53,911 nucleotides of DNA from an uncultured Bacteroidia bacterium (GCA_902784965.1 CACZWU010000011.1:1-53911); one strand, 5' to 3'; shown: positions 7,783 to 17,951, counted from the first letter of the stretch. Made by a program: numbers and translations. Notes: generated by a model from the sequence alone, not told the origin.

Positions 7783-8256
7783 ATGAAGATCAGGGTGCTA
7801 TTCACGGGTAAGACTACCGAGGCCTGGGTCCGGCAGGGGATTGAGCAGTATGCCGGCCGTATCCGCCATTATGTGGGCTTTGAGCTGGTAGAACTGCCCG
7901 ATTTGCGGCAGACCGCCTCGCTGAGTGAGGAACAGGTGAAGGCGCGCGAAGGCGAAGCCATCCTCAAGGCGGTCCGGCCTTCCGACCATCTGGTGTTGCT
8001 GGATGAACACGGGGCCCGCTTTTCATCGGTCGATTGGGCACGGAATTTGGAGCAGAAAGCCGCGCATCTCCCGAAGGATTGTGTGTTCGTAATCGGCGGA
8101 CCCTATGGGTTTTCGCCGGCCGTGCTTTCCAGGAGCGATGAGAAACTTTCGCTCTCGCCGATGACCTTTTCCCACCAGCTGGTGCGGGTGGTCTTTCTGG
8201 AACAACTGTACCGGGCACTGACGATCATCAAGGGAGAGCCCTATCATCACGAATGA
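7783..8256 (+). CDS. rlmH: 23S rRNA (pseudouridine-1915-N3)-methyltransferase RlmH
   Basis: At 157 residues it is full length for RlmH, a SPOUT-class methyltransferase that uses S-adenosylmethionine to methylate pseudouridine 1915 in helix 69 of 23S rRNA. The knot region is intact: VIGGPYGF (SAM-binding loop), then LSLSPMTFSHQLVRV and LEQLYRA. The C-terminal His-His-Glu replaces the usual YHK/HR ending but keeps the His. The stop overlaps the start of the sensor kinase gene by ATGA, so the two are probably translated together. Confidence 0.95.
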   Translation: MKIRVLFTGKTTEAWVRQGIEQYAGRIRHYVGFELVELPDLRQTASLSEEQVKAREGEAILKAVRPSDHLVLLDEHGARFSSVDWARNLEQKAAHLPKDCVFVIGGPYGFSPAVLSRSDEKLSLSPMTFSHQLVRVVFLEQLYRALTIIKGEPYHHE

Positions 8257-11200
8257 GCGATCGCAAACTGTCCTTCCTCCGCCTGCGCCGCTTCCTGGTG
8301 CGCTACGGCAGCCACGTGCTGTTCGTGCTGGCCATCATCCTGCTGGCCCTGGCCAACATCCGGCCGGACTATAACGCCGACCTCAGGCGGCAGGTGGCCC
8401 GGGTGGAGCGCTCGTTGCACAAGCGGGAACTGCTGGCTGAGAAATACGCCCTGAAAGTGTTTCAGCAGGAAGATGCCGACTGGGTCGATTTCGACGACAT
8501 GCCCGAGGACATCGTGCTCTACTGTTACCAGGCCGACACGATGAAGTGCTGGACGCACCAGTTCCCGATCAACAACGACGAGGTGGACGTCTACCCGTAT
8601 TCCTACCGGCTGCAGTTCATGAGCAACCGGAACCTCTATGCCAATCCGCTGGCCTACATCGGCATCGAAGAGAAATACGTGAATCTGGGCTCCGGCTGGT
8701 ATGTGGTGACCACCCATTTCAAGCGCGACCGCAAGACCAAGGTCGTGACGGGTATCCTCATCAAGACCGAATATCCCGGCAGCGCGGTACAGAACGTCGT
8801 CAACAAGCACCTGAAACTGAAGGACGGCTACACCACCGTCGCCATCAGCGACGACGATGCGGCCATCGTCTACGGCATCGAGGAAGGGCCGCTGTTCTCG
8901 GTGGTGCCGACCACACCGCCCACGCCCGGACACGGCAACATGCCGATGCGCTGGATCGCCTTTGCGCTGATGCTGCTGGCGGTGTTCCCGTATCATTACC
9001 GGCACCATACCTGGAAGACCTTCTCCCTGGCGATCGGCGTGCTGGTCCTGGTCCGCCTGATGGCCTTCTATTATGTGGGGAACGGATATGCGACAGGCAA
9101 TATCTTCTCGCCGGTGCTCTATGCCGACACGGCGCTGTTCAGCTCCCTGGGCAGCCTGTTGCTCAACAACCTGGTAGTGGCCTTCGCTTTCTATGCGTTG
9201 TTCGTGATGCGCTACCGCCTCCACCGGCAGGTGGAAAGAAAGTCCGTAGCCGGGCAGTGGACCGTCATCGGCGGGCTGATCGTGCTGGGCGTGGCCCTGA
9301 TGGGATACATCCACTACGTGATGCGATCGCTGATCCTCAACTCCAGTATCGTGATGGAGCCGCACCGCATCGCCGACATCGGCATCTATGCCATCCTGAG
9401 CTACCTGACCTTCGCGATGCTCTTCCTGGCGCTGCTCTACCACATCTATATGGTGGTCCTGCTCATCCGCGGGGATGCCCACGTCAATCTCTTTTCCTGG
9501 CGCAACCTGATGACCTATACGGCGATCATCGCCCTGTACAGCGTGGTGGCCATCAACAATTACGGCCTGGTCAAGGAATATGAGAGCAACCGCGTCAATA
9601 CGAGCAAACTGGCCGTAGAGCGGGACCTCTCCCTGGAAATGTTCCTGCGCGACGTGGAACCGGCCATCCAGAGCGACCCCTTCTTTGCGGTGCTGACCAC
9701 CGTAGGCGGGACGGAGATGATCAAGAACCGTATGCTGGAGCGCTACCTCTACAACGATGTGGTCCGCAAATACGACATCACGCTGACCACCTGCTCGGCC
9801 AACGACCTGATCACCCTGGGCGAGGGGCAGGAGCCCCGCAACTGCTTCTCCTTCTACAAGGGGATGATCGACGAGTACGGCGTGCAGCTGGCCGCCGGTT
9901 CCAATATCTACTACCTGCACGATTACAATGGCCTGGCTTCCTATCTGGGCGTGTTCGCCTATCCCGATCCAGCTACTTATAAAGTGTCGTGGCTCTTTAT
10001 GGAACTGGAGTCGAAATTCCGCAACGACGTGGTTACCAATCCGCTCGATGCCCTTACGACCCAGGCCAGCACGGCGCCCACCCTTTCGCGCTATTATTCG
10101 TACGCCCGCTATTCCGACGACCGGCTGGTGTCGCACGGCGGCAGTTATGACTATCCGGTGAATCCCCCCGAAGACGCGCGGGCCGGTTACCAGATGATCA
10201 ACCGGAACGGCTATCTTCATTTCGTCAACCGGATTTCGGACGAGGACGTGACGATCGTGTCGCGCCCGCGGCGTCCTTTCTTCCCGCACGTGGTGTCGTT
10301 CTCCTATTTGGCCATCTTTTATGGATTGTTCCTGCTGCTGTTCACGCTGCGCTGGCGCCGGGAGAAACTGTTCAACCTGCCGAAGCATTCCCTCAAGCGG
10401 AAGATCACCCTGTGGATCACCCTGACGATGGTCGTGGCCCTCGGTTCGATGGGCATTGCCAGCGTCGTCTATGTGATGCGTCTCAATCGCGAGAACAACC
10501 GCGAGGCGATGGACCACCTGATGGCCTCGGCACAGACCCTGTTGTCGGAGCCCTGCCGCTATGCGCTGCGCTACAACGAAATCAATTCGCCGCAGCTGTT
10601 CAATGCGATGGAGGAGTTCAACAAGGTCACCCGCCACGACCTGCATCTCTATAATATCCACGGTGAACTCATCCGCTCCACCAAACCCGAGCTCTTCGAC
10701 CAGTACCTGGTGGGCAAACGCATGAGCAACCGGGCCTTCCGGCAGATCGTCAAGCAGCACCAGCTGCGCTTCATCGACCTGGAAAGCATCGCCGGTGTCA
10801 GTTTCTACTGCATCTACGAGCCGGTTTTCAATGGCGACGGCACGATGGTGGCCATTGCCGCCGTACCCTATTTCACGCGCAGCGAAGACGTGACGGACGC
10901 CACGTCGAGCACCATCTCGGTCGTGGTCAACATCTATCTGATCCTGCTGATCGCCGCCATCGTGATCGGCGCCCTGATCTCCAATTCCCTGACCCGGCCG
11001 CTGGCCGAGATCAAGGAACGTATCGACCGTCTGGCCTTCACGGGCAACCGGAAGATCCGCTACCGCAACACGAAAGACGAGCTGGGCGTCCTCATCCAGT
11101 CGTACAACAAGATGGTGGAAGACCTTGAGGAAAGTTCGCGGCGCCTGGCCCAGAATGAGCGCGAGCAGGCCTGGAAGGAAATGGCCCGCCAGATTGCCCA

Positions 11201-11855
11201 TGAGATCAAGAACCCGCTGACGCCCATGAAACTCAGCATTCAGTATCTGATGCGGCTCAAGGAGGAGAACGTACCGGGCTGGGAGGCGAAGCTCGAAAGC
11301 GTGAGCAAGTCGCTGCTGGAGCAGATTGACACCCTGTCGCAGACCGCCACGGAGTTTTCGTCGTTCGCCCGGTTCTACAGCGAGGAGATTACGCGCATCG
11401 ACCTGTGCGAATTGATCCTCGAGCAGCGGGAGCTGTTCGACAACCGCGAAGACCTCCGCTTCGAGTTCGTCCATCCGGAAGAAGGGGAGGCCTTGGTGGA
11501 TGCCCGCCGCAGCCAATTGGCACGCGTAATGGTCAATCTCATCACCAATGCCATCCAGGCCATCGACAATGCCGGTACGCCCGACGGACAGATCCGGATC
11601 TCGCTGACGCCGGCCCGGCTCAATGGGGCCGCCGCCTGGCAGATCGACGTGGAGGACAACGGCCCCGGTGTGGGGGACGAGGATCTGACAAAGCTCTTTA
11701 CGCCGAATTTCACCACGAAGAAGACCGGTACCGGGCTCGGCCTGGCCATCTGCCGCAGCATCGTCGAACAGAGCCAGGGCACGATCGCCTACAGCCGCTC
11801 CGAGCTGGGTGGTGCAAGATTTACGATTGTATTACCGGCGGTTTCGCTCGCCTAA
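8253..11855 (+). CDS. Large membrane sensor histidine kinase, NtrY-like
   Basis: At 1200 residues it is unusually long. Order: transmembrane helix (about 14-34), extracytoplasmic sensor (35-225), a block of about six helices (228-440), a second sensor region (450-675), helices near 680-700 and 718-742, a third extracytoplasmic segment, a helix at about 888-911, HAMP (912-965), HisKA with H983 in QIAHEIKNPLTPMKLS, and HATPase (about 1085-1196) with N box, DNGPGVG and GTGLGLAI. It should autophosphorylate on His983. The convergent NtrC-type regulator four bases away is the obvious partner. The multi-helix block between sensors is more elaborate than in classic NtrY; the signal is unknown. Confidence 0.9.
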   Translation: MSDRKLSFLRLRRFLVRYGSHVLFVLAIILLALANIRPDYNADLRRQVARVERSLHKRELLAEKYALKVFQQEDADWVDFDDMPEDIVLYCYQADTMKCWTHQFPINNDEVDVYPYSYRLQFMSNRNLYANPLAYIGIEEKYVNLGSGWYVVTTHFKRDRKTKVVTGILIKTEYPGSAVQNVVNKHLKLKDGYTTVAISDDDAAIVYGIEEGPLFSVVPTTPPTPGHGNMPMRWIAFALMLLAVFPYHYRHHTWKTFSLAIGVLVLVRLMAFYYVGNGYATGNIFSPVLYADTALFSSLGSLLLNNLVVAFAFYALFVMRYRLHRQVERKSVAGQWTVIGGLIVLGVALMGYIHYVMRSLILNSSIVMEPHRIADIGIYAILSYLTFAMLFLALLYHIYMVVLLIRGDAHVNLFSWRNLMTYTAIIALYSVVAINNYGLVKEYESNRVNTSKLAVERDLSLEMFLRDVEPAIQSDPFFAVLTTVGGTEMIKNRMLERYLYNDVVRKYDITLTTCSANDLITLGEGQEPRNCFSFYKGMIDEYGVQLAAGSNIYYLHDYNGLASYLGVFAYPDPATYKVSWLFMELESKFRNDVVTNPLDALTTQASTAPTLSRYYSYARYSDDRLVSHGGSYDYPVNPPEDARAGYQMINRNGYLHFVNRISDEDVTIVSRPRRPFFPHVVSFSYLAIFYGLFLLLFTLRWRREKLFNLPKHSLKRKITLWITLTMVVALGSMGIASVVYVMRLNRENNREAMDHLMASAQTLLSEPCRYALRYNEINSPQLFNAMEEFNKVTRHDLHLYNIHGELIRSTKPELFDQYLVGKRMSNRAFRQIVKQHQLRFIDLESIAGVSFYCIYEPVFNGDGTMVAIAAVPYFTRSEDVTDATSSTISVVVNIYLILLIAAIVIGALISNSLTRPLAEIKERIDRLAFTGNRKIRYRNTKDELGVLIQSYNKMVEDLEESSRRLAQNEREQAWKEMARQIAHEIKNPLTPMKLSIQYLMRLKEENVPGWEAKLESVSKSLLEQIDTLSQTATEFSSFARFYSEEITRIDLCELILEQRELFDNREDLRFEFVHPEEGEALVDARRSQLARVMVNLITNAIQAIDNAGTPDGQIRISLTPARLNGAAAWQIDVEDNGPGVGDEDLTKLFTPNFTTKKTGTGLGLAICRSIVEQSQGTIAYSRSELGGARFTIVLPAVSLA

Positions 11856-11859
11856 AGCA

Positions 11860-13020
11860 TCAGATCGACGGTGTGGCGTAAGCCGCGACGTCCGCGGCCG
11901 TAATCTCCGGGCCACAGAGAATCATCAGACGCTCCGCCACGTTGCGAAGCTCACGGATGTTGCCCGTCCAGGGCAGCTTCTGCAACTCCGCGACGGCCTC
12001 GGGCGTAACTTTCTTTTTCGCCATGCCCGTCTCCTGGCAGATCTGGTCGATGAAATAGTCCATCAGCTGCGGAATGTCCTCGAGGCGCTCCCGCAGGGCC
12101 GGCACCTGGATGACGATGACGCTCAGGCGATGATAGAGGTCTTCCCGGAACGTGCCCTTGGCGATTTCCTCGGTGAGGTTCTTGTTGGTGGCGGCTACCA
12201 CGCGCACGTTGACGGTGATGTCCTTGTCGCTGCCCACGCGCGAGAGTTTCTTCTCCTGCAGCACGCGCAGCACTTTCGCCTGGGCGGCCAGGCTCATGTC
12301 ACCGATTTCGTCGAGGAAAAGCGTACCGCCCTCTGCCTGCTCAAACTTGCCCTTGTGCTGCTTGATGGCCGACGTGAAAGCACCCTTTTCGTGACCGAAG
12401 AGCTCGCTCTCGATGAGCTCGCTCGGAATGGCCGCACAGTTGACCTCCACGAAAGGAGCCGCGGCGCGCGGACTCTTGTCGTGCAGGCGGCGGGCTACCA
12501 GCTCCTTGCCGGTACCGTTGGCACCCATGATCAGGACACGGGCGTCGGTCGCAGCCACACGGTCGACGATTTCCTTGATATGTTCGATGGCAGGGGAACT
12601 GCCCACGATGTCGTATTTGCTCTGGATCTTCTTCTTGAGACTCACCGTCTCCTTGACCAGCGAGGTCTTGTCGGTCGCGTTCTTGAGCGTGATCAGGATA
12701 CGGTTCAGGTCGAGCGGTTTCTGGATGAAATCGTAGGCGCCTTTCTTGATGCACTTGACCGCCGTGTCGATGTCGCCATGGCCCGAAATCATGATGATGG
12801 AAGCTTCACAACCCGAAGCCACCAGTGTCTCGAGCACCTCGTTGCCGTCCATCACCGGCATCTTGATGTCACAGAAGATGGCGTCGAAGCTCTCGGCCAG
12901 CGCCTTGTCCACGCCCTGCTTGCCGTCTTCGGCCGTGGTCACCTCATGCCCTTCGAATTCGAGGATTTCCTTGAGGGTATTGCGGATGCTGCGCTCGTCG
13001 TCGATAATCAGAACCTTCAT
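11860..13020 (-). CDS. Sigma-54-dependent response regulator (NtrC family) lacking a DNA-binding domain
   Basis: The frame runs back to 13125, but the ATG at 13020 begins the receiver (MKVLIIDDERSIRNTLKEI) and has a -7 box just upstream. The 386-residue protein has a receiver domain with phosphoacceptor D51 (CDIKMP), a linker and an AAA+ domain with Walker A GANGTGKE, the sigma-54 loop as GAFTSA (canonical GAFTGA) and Walker B GGTLFLDEIGD. It ends soon after NIRELRNVAERLMIL with no Fis-type helix-turn-helix, unlike classic NtrC of about 470 residues. It probably activates sigma-54 polymerase on phosphorylation by the convergently encoded kinase; without an HTH it would act from solution or through a partner. 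Confidence 0.9.
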   Translation of the reverse strand: MKVLIIDDERSIRNTLKEILEFEGHEVTTAEDGKQGVDKALAESFDAIFCDIKMPVMDGNEVLETLVASGCEASIIMISGHGDIDTAVKCIKKGAYDFIQKPLDLNRILITLKNATDKTSLVKETVSLKKKIQSKYDIVGSSPAIEHIKEIVDRVAATDARVLIMGANGTGKELVARRLHDKSPRAAAPFVEVNCAAIPSELIESELFGHEKGAFTSAIKQHKGKFEQAEGGTLFLDEIGDMSLAAQAKVLRVLQEKKLSRVGSDKDITVNVRVVAATNKNLTEEIAKGTFREDLYHRLSVIVIQVPALRERLEDIPQLMDYFIDQICQETGMAKKKVTPEAVAELQKLPWTGNIRELRNVAERLMILCGPEITAADVAAYATPSI

Positions 13021-13043
13021 AGAGAGAATTTTTTCACAGACTA

Positions 13044-13051
13044 CAAAGATA
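13044..13051 (-). promoter_or_regulatory. -7 box TATCTTTG for the NtrC-type regulator
   Basis: It matches TAnnTTTG on the minus strand, 23 bases before the ATG at 13020, and supports that start over the longer open frame. Confidence 0.5.
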
Positions 13052-13064
13052 GCGATATTTTTCA

Positions 13065-13072
13065 TATATTTG
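13065..13072 (+). promoter_or_regulatory. -7 box TATATTTG for cmk
   Basis: It matches TAnnTTTG 24 bases before the ATG of cmk; the divergent regulator promoter lies 13 bases away, so the two could interfere. Confidence 0.5.
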
Positions 13073-13096
13073 TGGAATAGACCCCGGATAGACAAC

Positions 13097-13804
13097 ATGA
13101 AAGATCCCCATATCATCATCGCCATCGACGGCTATTCCTCCACGGGCAAGGGTACCTTCGCCGTGGAAATCGCCCGCCGTCTCGGCATCCTCTACCTCGA
13201 CAGCGGCGCCCTCTACCGTACCGTCACCCTCTACGGACTGCGCAGCGGCCGCATCGAATGGAACGGCCGGATTGACGAACGGCAACTCCAGGAAGACATT
13301 CTCCTGGGCAAGATCGACATCTCGGTGATGCCCAAGGAGGACGGCTCCATGCGCGTCTTCCTGGGTGATGACGATGTTTCGGCCCAGATCCGTGAACTGG
13401 AGGTCGCCCGCAACGTGAGTGCCATCGCCGCCCTCCCCTTCGTGCGCAACTTCGTAGACGAACAGCTCCACCGCCTCGGGGCGAAGGGCTGCGTGATGGA
13501 CGGCCGCGACATCGGTACGGCGGTCTTTCCCAATGCCGACCTGAAAATCTTCATGACGGCCGACGCCCGGATCCGTGCGCAGCGGCGCGTCAGGCAGATG
13601 GAGGAGGCCGGGCAGCATCCCGACTTCGAGACCATTCTCAAGAACGTACAGGAGCGCGACTACATCGATTCACACCGCGCCATGAACCCGCTCCGCCAGG
13701 CCGACGATGCGCTGGTTCTCGACAACAGCCATATGACTGTCGAAGAGCAGATGGTCTGGCTTGATGGTATCCTGAAAGAGCGTTTCAACCTGAGCATCCT
13801 ATGA
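13097..13804 (+). CDS. cmk: Cytidylate kinase
   Basis: The ATG at 13097 (not the upstream frame opening) gives 235 residues, the normal size. The P-loop GYSSTGKGT (about 12-20), the substrate-binding DSGALYR, the DGRDIGT motif and the lid region RRVRQMEEAG are all present. It phosphorylates CMP and dCMP with ATP in pyrimidine salvage. Its stop overlaps the start of ispH by ATGA, indicating translational coupling. The promoter lies in the short divergent region shared with the NtrC-type regulator. Confidence 0.95.
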   Translation: MKDPHIIIAIDGYSSTGKGTFAVEIARRLGILYLDSGALYRTVTLYGLRSGRIEWNGRIDERQLQEDILLGKIDISVMPKEDGSMRVFLGDDDVSAQIRELEVARNVSAIAALPFVRNFVDEQLHRLGAKGCVMDGRDIGTAVFPNADLKIFMTADARIRAQRRVRQMEEAGQHPDFETILKNVQERDYIDSHRAMNPLRQADDALVLDNSHMTVEEQMVWLDGILKERFNLSIL

Positions 13805-14685
13805 GACTGACCGCCGAAATCGACCCTCGTTCAGGTTTCTGCCACGGTGTGGTCAGGGCCGTCGAACAGGCGGAAAACTACCTCAAATACAGCAGCCGGC
13901 TTTATTCACTGGGCGCCATCGTTCACAACTCCGTGGAACTGGAACGGCTGAAACAGAAAGGTTTGGAGATCCTTTCCATCGATGATGTCGGGCAGCTGCA
14001 CGACGACGTGATCCTGGTCCGCGCCCACGGTGAGCCCCCTGAAACGTACGAGCTGGCCCGACGCAACAACCTGCAGGTGATCGACTGCACCTGTCCCGTG
14101 GTGCTCAAGCTGCAGGAGCGCGTGCGCGATACCTGGCAGCGGCTCCACCCCGAAGGGGGCCAGGTGGTGATCTTCGGCAAGAAAGGACACGCCGAGGTCA
14201 ACGGCCTGGTGGGCCAGACCGGCGGCGAGGCCATCGTGGTCAGCAACGACGCTGACCTGGACCAGATCGATTTCACCCGGCCCGTAGCCCTCTTCTCCCA
14301 GACCACCAAAGACCCCGATGAATTCCACCACATTGCCGGGCGCATCCGCGAAAGGCGCCCCGATGCCGAGGTCTACGACACCATCTGCCGCCAGGTGGTC
14401 CAGCGCCATCAGTCGCTCGTCGAATTCGCCCGGAGCCACTCCGTCATCCTTTTCGTCAGCGGGCGGGAGAGTTCCAACGGTAAGGTACTCTACGAATTGT
14501 GCCGCAGCGTCAACCCCCGCACCTACCGCGTGGAAAACGCTTCCCAGATCGACCTCGCCTGGCTGCAGGAGGGTGACAACGTGGGGATTTGCGGCGCCAC
14601 TTCCACCCCGAAATGGCAGTTAGAAGAAATTTTCATATATTTGCAGCGCCTTGCCGGCGAACCCTCAGACAATAATAATCAATAA
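13801..14685 (+). CDS. ispH: 4-hydroxy-3-methylbut-2-enyl diphosphate reductase IspH
   Basis: The 294-residue enzyme makes IPP and DMAPP in the last step of the MEP isoprenoid pathway using a [4Fe-4S] cluster. All three cluster cysteines are seen: C14 in GFCHGV, the second in DCTCPVV, and the third in YDTICRQVVQRH. Substrate-binding RAHGEPP and KKGHAEV are also present. The final signature reads CGATSTPKW where AGASTP is usual, a mild deviation. It overlaps cmk by ATGA. A likely promoter for efp lies inside its 3' end. Confidence 0.95.
   Translation: MRLTAEIDPRSGFCHGVVRAVEQAENYLKYSSRLYSLGAIVHNSVELERLKQKGLEILSIDDVGQLHDDVILVRAHGEPPETYELARRNNLQVIDCTCPVVLKLQERVRDTWQRLHPEGGQVVIFGKKGHAEVNGLVGQTGGEAIVVSNDADLDQIDFTRPVALFSQTTKDPDEFHHIAGRIRERRPDAEVYDTICRQVVQRHQSLVEFARSHSVILFVSGRESSNGKVLYELCRSVNPRTYRVENASQIDLAWLQEGDNVGICGATSTPKWQLEEIFIYLQRLAGEPSDNNNQ
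14636..14643 (+). promoter_or_regulatory. -7 box TATATTTG inside ispH, likely for efp
   Basis: It matches TAnnTTTG and sits 55 bases before the efp start, within the ispH coding end. It would let efp be transcribed apart from cmk-ispH. Confidence 0.45.
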
Positions 14686-14697
14686 ATACACTACTTT

Positions 14698-15270
14698 ATG
14701 GCAACAACAGCTGATTTCAAGAACGGACTTTATCTCAATTTCGAAGGAAAACCTTGCTCCATCGTGTGGTTCCAGCACGTCAAACCGGGCAAAGGTCCCG
14801 CTTTCGTCAAGTCGAAGCTCCGCAACCTCGAGAACGGCCGCATCCTGGAGAAGACCTGGAACGCGGGCGAGAAAATCGATGTGATCACGGTCGAGCACCG
14901 CGAATACCAGTACATCTATGCCGAAGACGATGGTTTCAACTTCATGAACAACGAAACCTTCGACCAGATCAAGCTTGAGAAAGACATCGTCGAGAACGCC
15001 GACCTGATGAAGGAAGGCCAGATCGTCAACATGGTGTTCCATGTGGATGGCGAAGAGGAACGCTGCCTCACCTGCGAGCTCCCCACTTATGTGGAACTGG
15101 AAGTCACCTATACCGAGCCGGCCGTCAAGGGCAACACCGCATCGACCAACGCCCTCAAGGAAGCCACGCTCGAGACGGGTGCCATCATCATGGTCCCGCT
15201 CTTCATCAACCAGGGCGACAAGATCCGCGTCAACACGACGGACCGCTCCTACGGCGAGCGCGTCAAATAA
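14698..15270 (+). CDS. efp: Translation elongation factor P
   Basis: At 190 residues it is full length, with the three-domain EF-P layout: N-terminal KOW-like domain (1-65) and two OB domains ending in the EF-P signature near GDKIRVNTTDRSYGERVK. The loop that reaches the ribosomal peptidyl-transferase centre reads HVKPGKGPAFV with K32 at the position of the modified lysine of E. coli, so a lysine modification or none, not arginine rhamnosylation, is expected. EF-P relieves stalling at polyproline. No modification enzyme is seen in this window. Confidence 0.97.
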   Translation: MATTADFKNGLYLNFEGKPCSIVWFQHVKPGKGPAFVKSKLRNLENGRILEKTWNAGEKIDVITVEHREYQYIYAEDDGFNFMNNETFDQIKLEKDIVENADLMKEGQIVNMVFHVDGEEERCLTCELPTYVELEVTYTEPAVKGNTASTNALKEATLETGAIIMVPLFINQGDKIRVNTTDRSYGERVK

Positions 15271-15282
15271 ATCCGCCCCGCC

Positions 15283-16626
15283 ATGCGCAGAGCATTCCTC
15301 ATCCTGATGTCCACACTCGTCGTATGCGCGTGTGGACATTCTGCATCCGGCGACCCCACGCTCGACATCAGCGATGCGGAGCGCGATGCCCGCATTGCCC
15401 TCGACTTCAACCGCGACAGCGCGTTTATCGTAGACTACCTCAAGCCTTACTATCCCGACCTGACGCAGGAACAGGTGGCTGCCTGGGAAGCGAGCAAGGC
15501 CCTGGAAGGCCGCGTGATCGACGGACAGAAACGCTATTTCCGCAACGCCGGACGCAACCTTTTCCGCATCGATCCGGAAGCCCGCAAGGTCTTTGAAGCC
15601 GTCAACGGCGTGACCCGCGACGTGGAAGACGTCTATCTCGACGACTATAACCGCAACGTCATCGCCACCGTGCGCCGGACAGGCGAGAACCTGGTGGGAC
15701 CCGTCAATTTCGTCATCAAGTACGAACTGACTGTCAAGCCTGACGTCGTACCGGCCGGCAAGACCGTCCGCGCCTGGATGCCCTTCCCGCGGGAAGACCA
15801 GAACAGCATCAGCGAGGTGAAACTCGTATCGACCTCCCAGCCCGACTACATCATCGCCCCCGATGACGTGGAGCACAAGAGCATCTACATGGAGAAACCT
15901 GCCGAGGCAGGCAAGCCGACCGTGTTCTCCTATACCTTCTCTTTCACCGGCTGCAACGAATGGTATGACTTCCAGCCGGAAGACTGCCTGCCCTACGACA
16001 CGGATTCCGAACTCTATAAGACCTATACGGCCGAACGCAAGACCCACATCGTCTTCACCGACCGCATCAAGGCCATCACCGACTCGCTCGTAGCCGGAGA
16101 AACGAATCCTTACCGGAAAGTCAAGGCCATTTACGGCTGGATTGTGGACCACTTCCCCTGGGCCAGCGCCCGCGAATACTCCACGCTCGGGAACATTCCG
16201 ATGTATGTGCTGGAGAACCGTCACGGCGACTGCGGTCAGGTGGGCCTGCTGCTGGTGACGATGTGCCGCTATGCGGGCGTTCCTGCCCGCTGGCAGAGCG
16301 GATGGATGCTCCACCCGGGTGCCGTGAACATGCACGACTGGAGCGAGGTGTACTACGAAGGAATCGGCTGGGTGCCGACCGACGTGTCATTCGGCCGCGG
16401 CCGCTCCGCCGTCAGGGACAACGACGACGAGTACTACTTCTACACCAAAGGCCTGGATGCATACCGCCTGATCTGTAACAGTGACTATTCCGGCCACTTC
16501 TTCCCGGCCAAGCAGTTCATCCGCAGCGAGACGGTCGACTTCCAGCGCGGCGAGGTGGAATGGGAAGGCGGCAACCTCTATTTCAATCAATGGAGCGGCT
16601 GGATTGAGGAAATCGATTATCGTTAA
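15283..16626 (+). CDS. Transglutaminase-like domain exported protein, probable lipoprotein
   Basis: The 447-residue product has a signal peptide whose end (VCAC, Cys at about 17) looks like a lipobox. After a 160-residue N-terminal region comes a transglutaminase-core fold with a complete Cys-His-Asp triad: C317 in GDCGQ, H351 in MHDWSEV and D367 in PTDVSFG. In bacteria these are usually cysteine peptidases or cross-linkers acting on exported proteins or peptidoglycan peptides. No conserved partner is evident: it sits between efp and der. The triad suggests an active enzyme; the substrate is unknown. Confidence 0.85.
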   Translation: MRRAFLILMSTLVVCACGHSASGDPTLDISDAERDARIALDFNRDSAFIVDYLKPYYPDLTQEQVAAWEASKALEGRVIDGQKRYFRNAGRNLFRIDPEARKVFEAVNGVTRDVEDVYLDDYNRNVIATVRRTGENLVGPVNFVIKYELTVKPDVVPAGKTVRAWMPFPREDQNSISEVKLVSTSQPDYIIAPDDVEHKSIYMEKPAEAGKPTVFSYTFSFTGCNEWYDFQPEDCLPYDTDSELYKTYTAERKTHIVFTDRIKAITDSLVAGETNPYRKVKAIYGWIVDHFPWASAREYSTLGNIPMYVLENRHGDCGQVGLLLVTMCRYAGVPARWQSGWMLHPGAVNMHDWSEVYYEGIGWVPTDVSFGRGRSAVRDNDDEYYFYTKGLDAYRLICNSDYSGHFFPAKQFIRSETVDFQRGEVEWEGGNLYFNQWSGWIEEIDYR

Positions 16627-16630
16627 TATT

Positions 16631-17944
16631 ATGAATCTGGTAGCTATCGTGGGTCGCCCGAACGTGGGCAAATCGACCCTGTTCAACCGGCTGGTGGGCA
16701 ACCGTCAGGCCATTGTCGACGAAACGGCGGGTGTGACCCGCGACCGCCATTATGGCAAATGCGAATGGTGCGGGCATGAATTCTCCGTGGTCGACACGGG
16801 CGGTTTCACATCGGGCAGCGACGATGTCTTTGAAGAGGAAATCCGCAAGCAGGTGCTGATTGCCATCGAAGAGTGCGACCTGGTGCTCTTCATGGTCGAA
16901 GCCGCCACCGGCATCACCGACTACGACGAAGAAATCGCCGACATCCTGCGCCGCTGCCGCAAACCTGTGATCCTGGTGGTCAACAAGGTCGACACCGGCG
17001 ACAAGATGTACGACAGCTATCAGTTCTACGGGCTGGGACTGGGCGACCCGATGGCCATCGCCGCCGCCACCGGCAGCGGTACGGGCGACCTGCTCGACAA
17101 GGTGGTCGAGCTGCTGCCCAAGGAAACGAAAGACGTGGTGGATCCCTATGAGGGACTTCCCCGTTTCACCATCGTGGGCAAGCCCAACGTGGGCAAATCT
17201 TCCCTCACCAACGCCCTGCTGGGCGAAGAGCGCAACATCGTTACACCCGTGGCCGGAACGACCCGCGACGCCATCTCCTCCCACTACAACAAATTCGGCC
17301 ATGAGTTCATGATCGTCGACACGGCGGGCCTGCGCAAGAAGACCAAGGTAACCGAAGACCTGGAGTTCTACTCGGTACTGCGGTCCATCCGTGCCATCGA
17401 GAATTCCGATGTCTGCATCCTGATGATCGATGCCACCAGCGGCATCGAAGCGCAGGACATGGCCATCTTCAACCTGATTGTGCGAAACCGTAAGGGCTGT
17501 GTCATCGTGGTCAACAAGTGGGACCTGGTTCCCGACAAGGACGCCAACACGATGAAAGCCTTCAAGGAAGCCATCCAGAAGCGCATCGCGCCGTTGAGCG
17601 ACATGCCCGTCGTCTTCACTTCCGCCACCAACAAGCAGCGCATCATGGACGTGCTGGAAGCTGCCGACCACGTGTACGCCAACTACTCCCGCCGCATCTC
17701 CACCTCGCAGCTCAACGATGTGATGCTGCCCGAGATCGAGAACTATCCGCCGCCGGCCTGGAAGGGGAAATACATCAAGATCAAGTACATCACGCAGCTT
17801 CCGACCCCGTCGCCGAGCTTTGCGTTCTTCTGCAATCTTCCGCAGTACATCCGCGACCCCTACAAGCGTTTCCTGGAAAACAAGCTCCGCAGCCACTTCG
17901 ACTACACCGGCTGCGTATTACAGATCTTCTTGAGGCAGAAGTAA
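16631..17944 (+). CDS. der: Ribosome biogenesis GTPase Der (EngA)
   Basis: The ATG at 16631 gives 437 residues, the normal size for Der. It carries two tandem GTPase domains, each with G1 (GRPNVGKST at about 8; GKPNVGKSS at about 182), G3 (DTGGF; DTAGL) and G4 (NKVD; NKWD), followed by the KH-like C-terminal domain. Der is an essential GTPase that assembles the 50S subunit. It is separated from the transglutaminase gene by four bases and from the YARHG gene by seven, suggesting one transcript. Confidence 0.97.
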   Translation: MNLVAIVGRPNVGKSTLFNRLVGNRQAIVDETAGVTRDRHYGKCEWCGHEFSVVDTGGFTSGSDDVFEEEIRKQVLIAIEECDLVLFMVEAATGITDYDEEIADILRRCRKPVILVVNKVDTGDKMYDSYQFYGLGLGDPMAIAAATGSGTGDLLDKVVELLPKETKDVVDPYEGLPRFTIVGKPNVGKSSLTNALLGEERNIVTPVAGTTRDAISSHYNKFGHEFMIVDTAGLRKKTKVTEDLEFYSVLRSIRAIENSDVCILMIDATSGIEAQDMAIFNLIVRNRKGCVIVVNKWDLVPDKDANTMKAFKEAIQKRIAPLSDMPVVFTSATNKQRIMDVLEAADHVYANYSRRISTSQLNDVMLPEIENYPPPAWKGKYIKIKYITQLPTPSPSFAFFCNLPQYIRDPYKRFLENKLRSHFDYTGCVLQIFLRQK

Positions 17945-17951
17945 GATTCGT

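Noticed and set aside
8247-11516. 1089-codon open frame antisense to the sensor kinase gene
   Set aside because: It is the mirror of a GC-rich coding gene: composition is His/Asp/Val-rich with no domain, and the plus-strand frame has complete kinase motifs.
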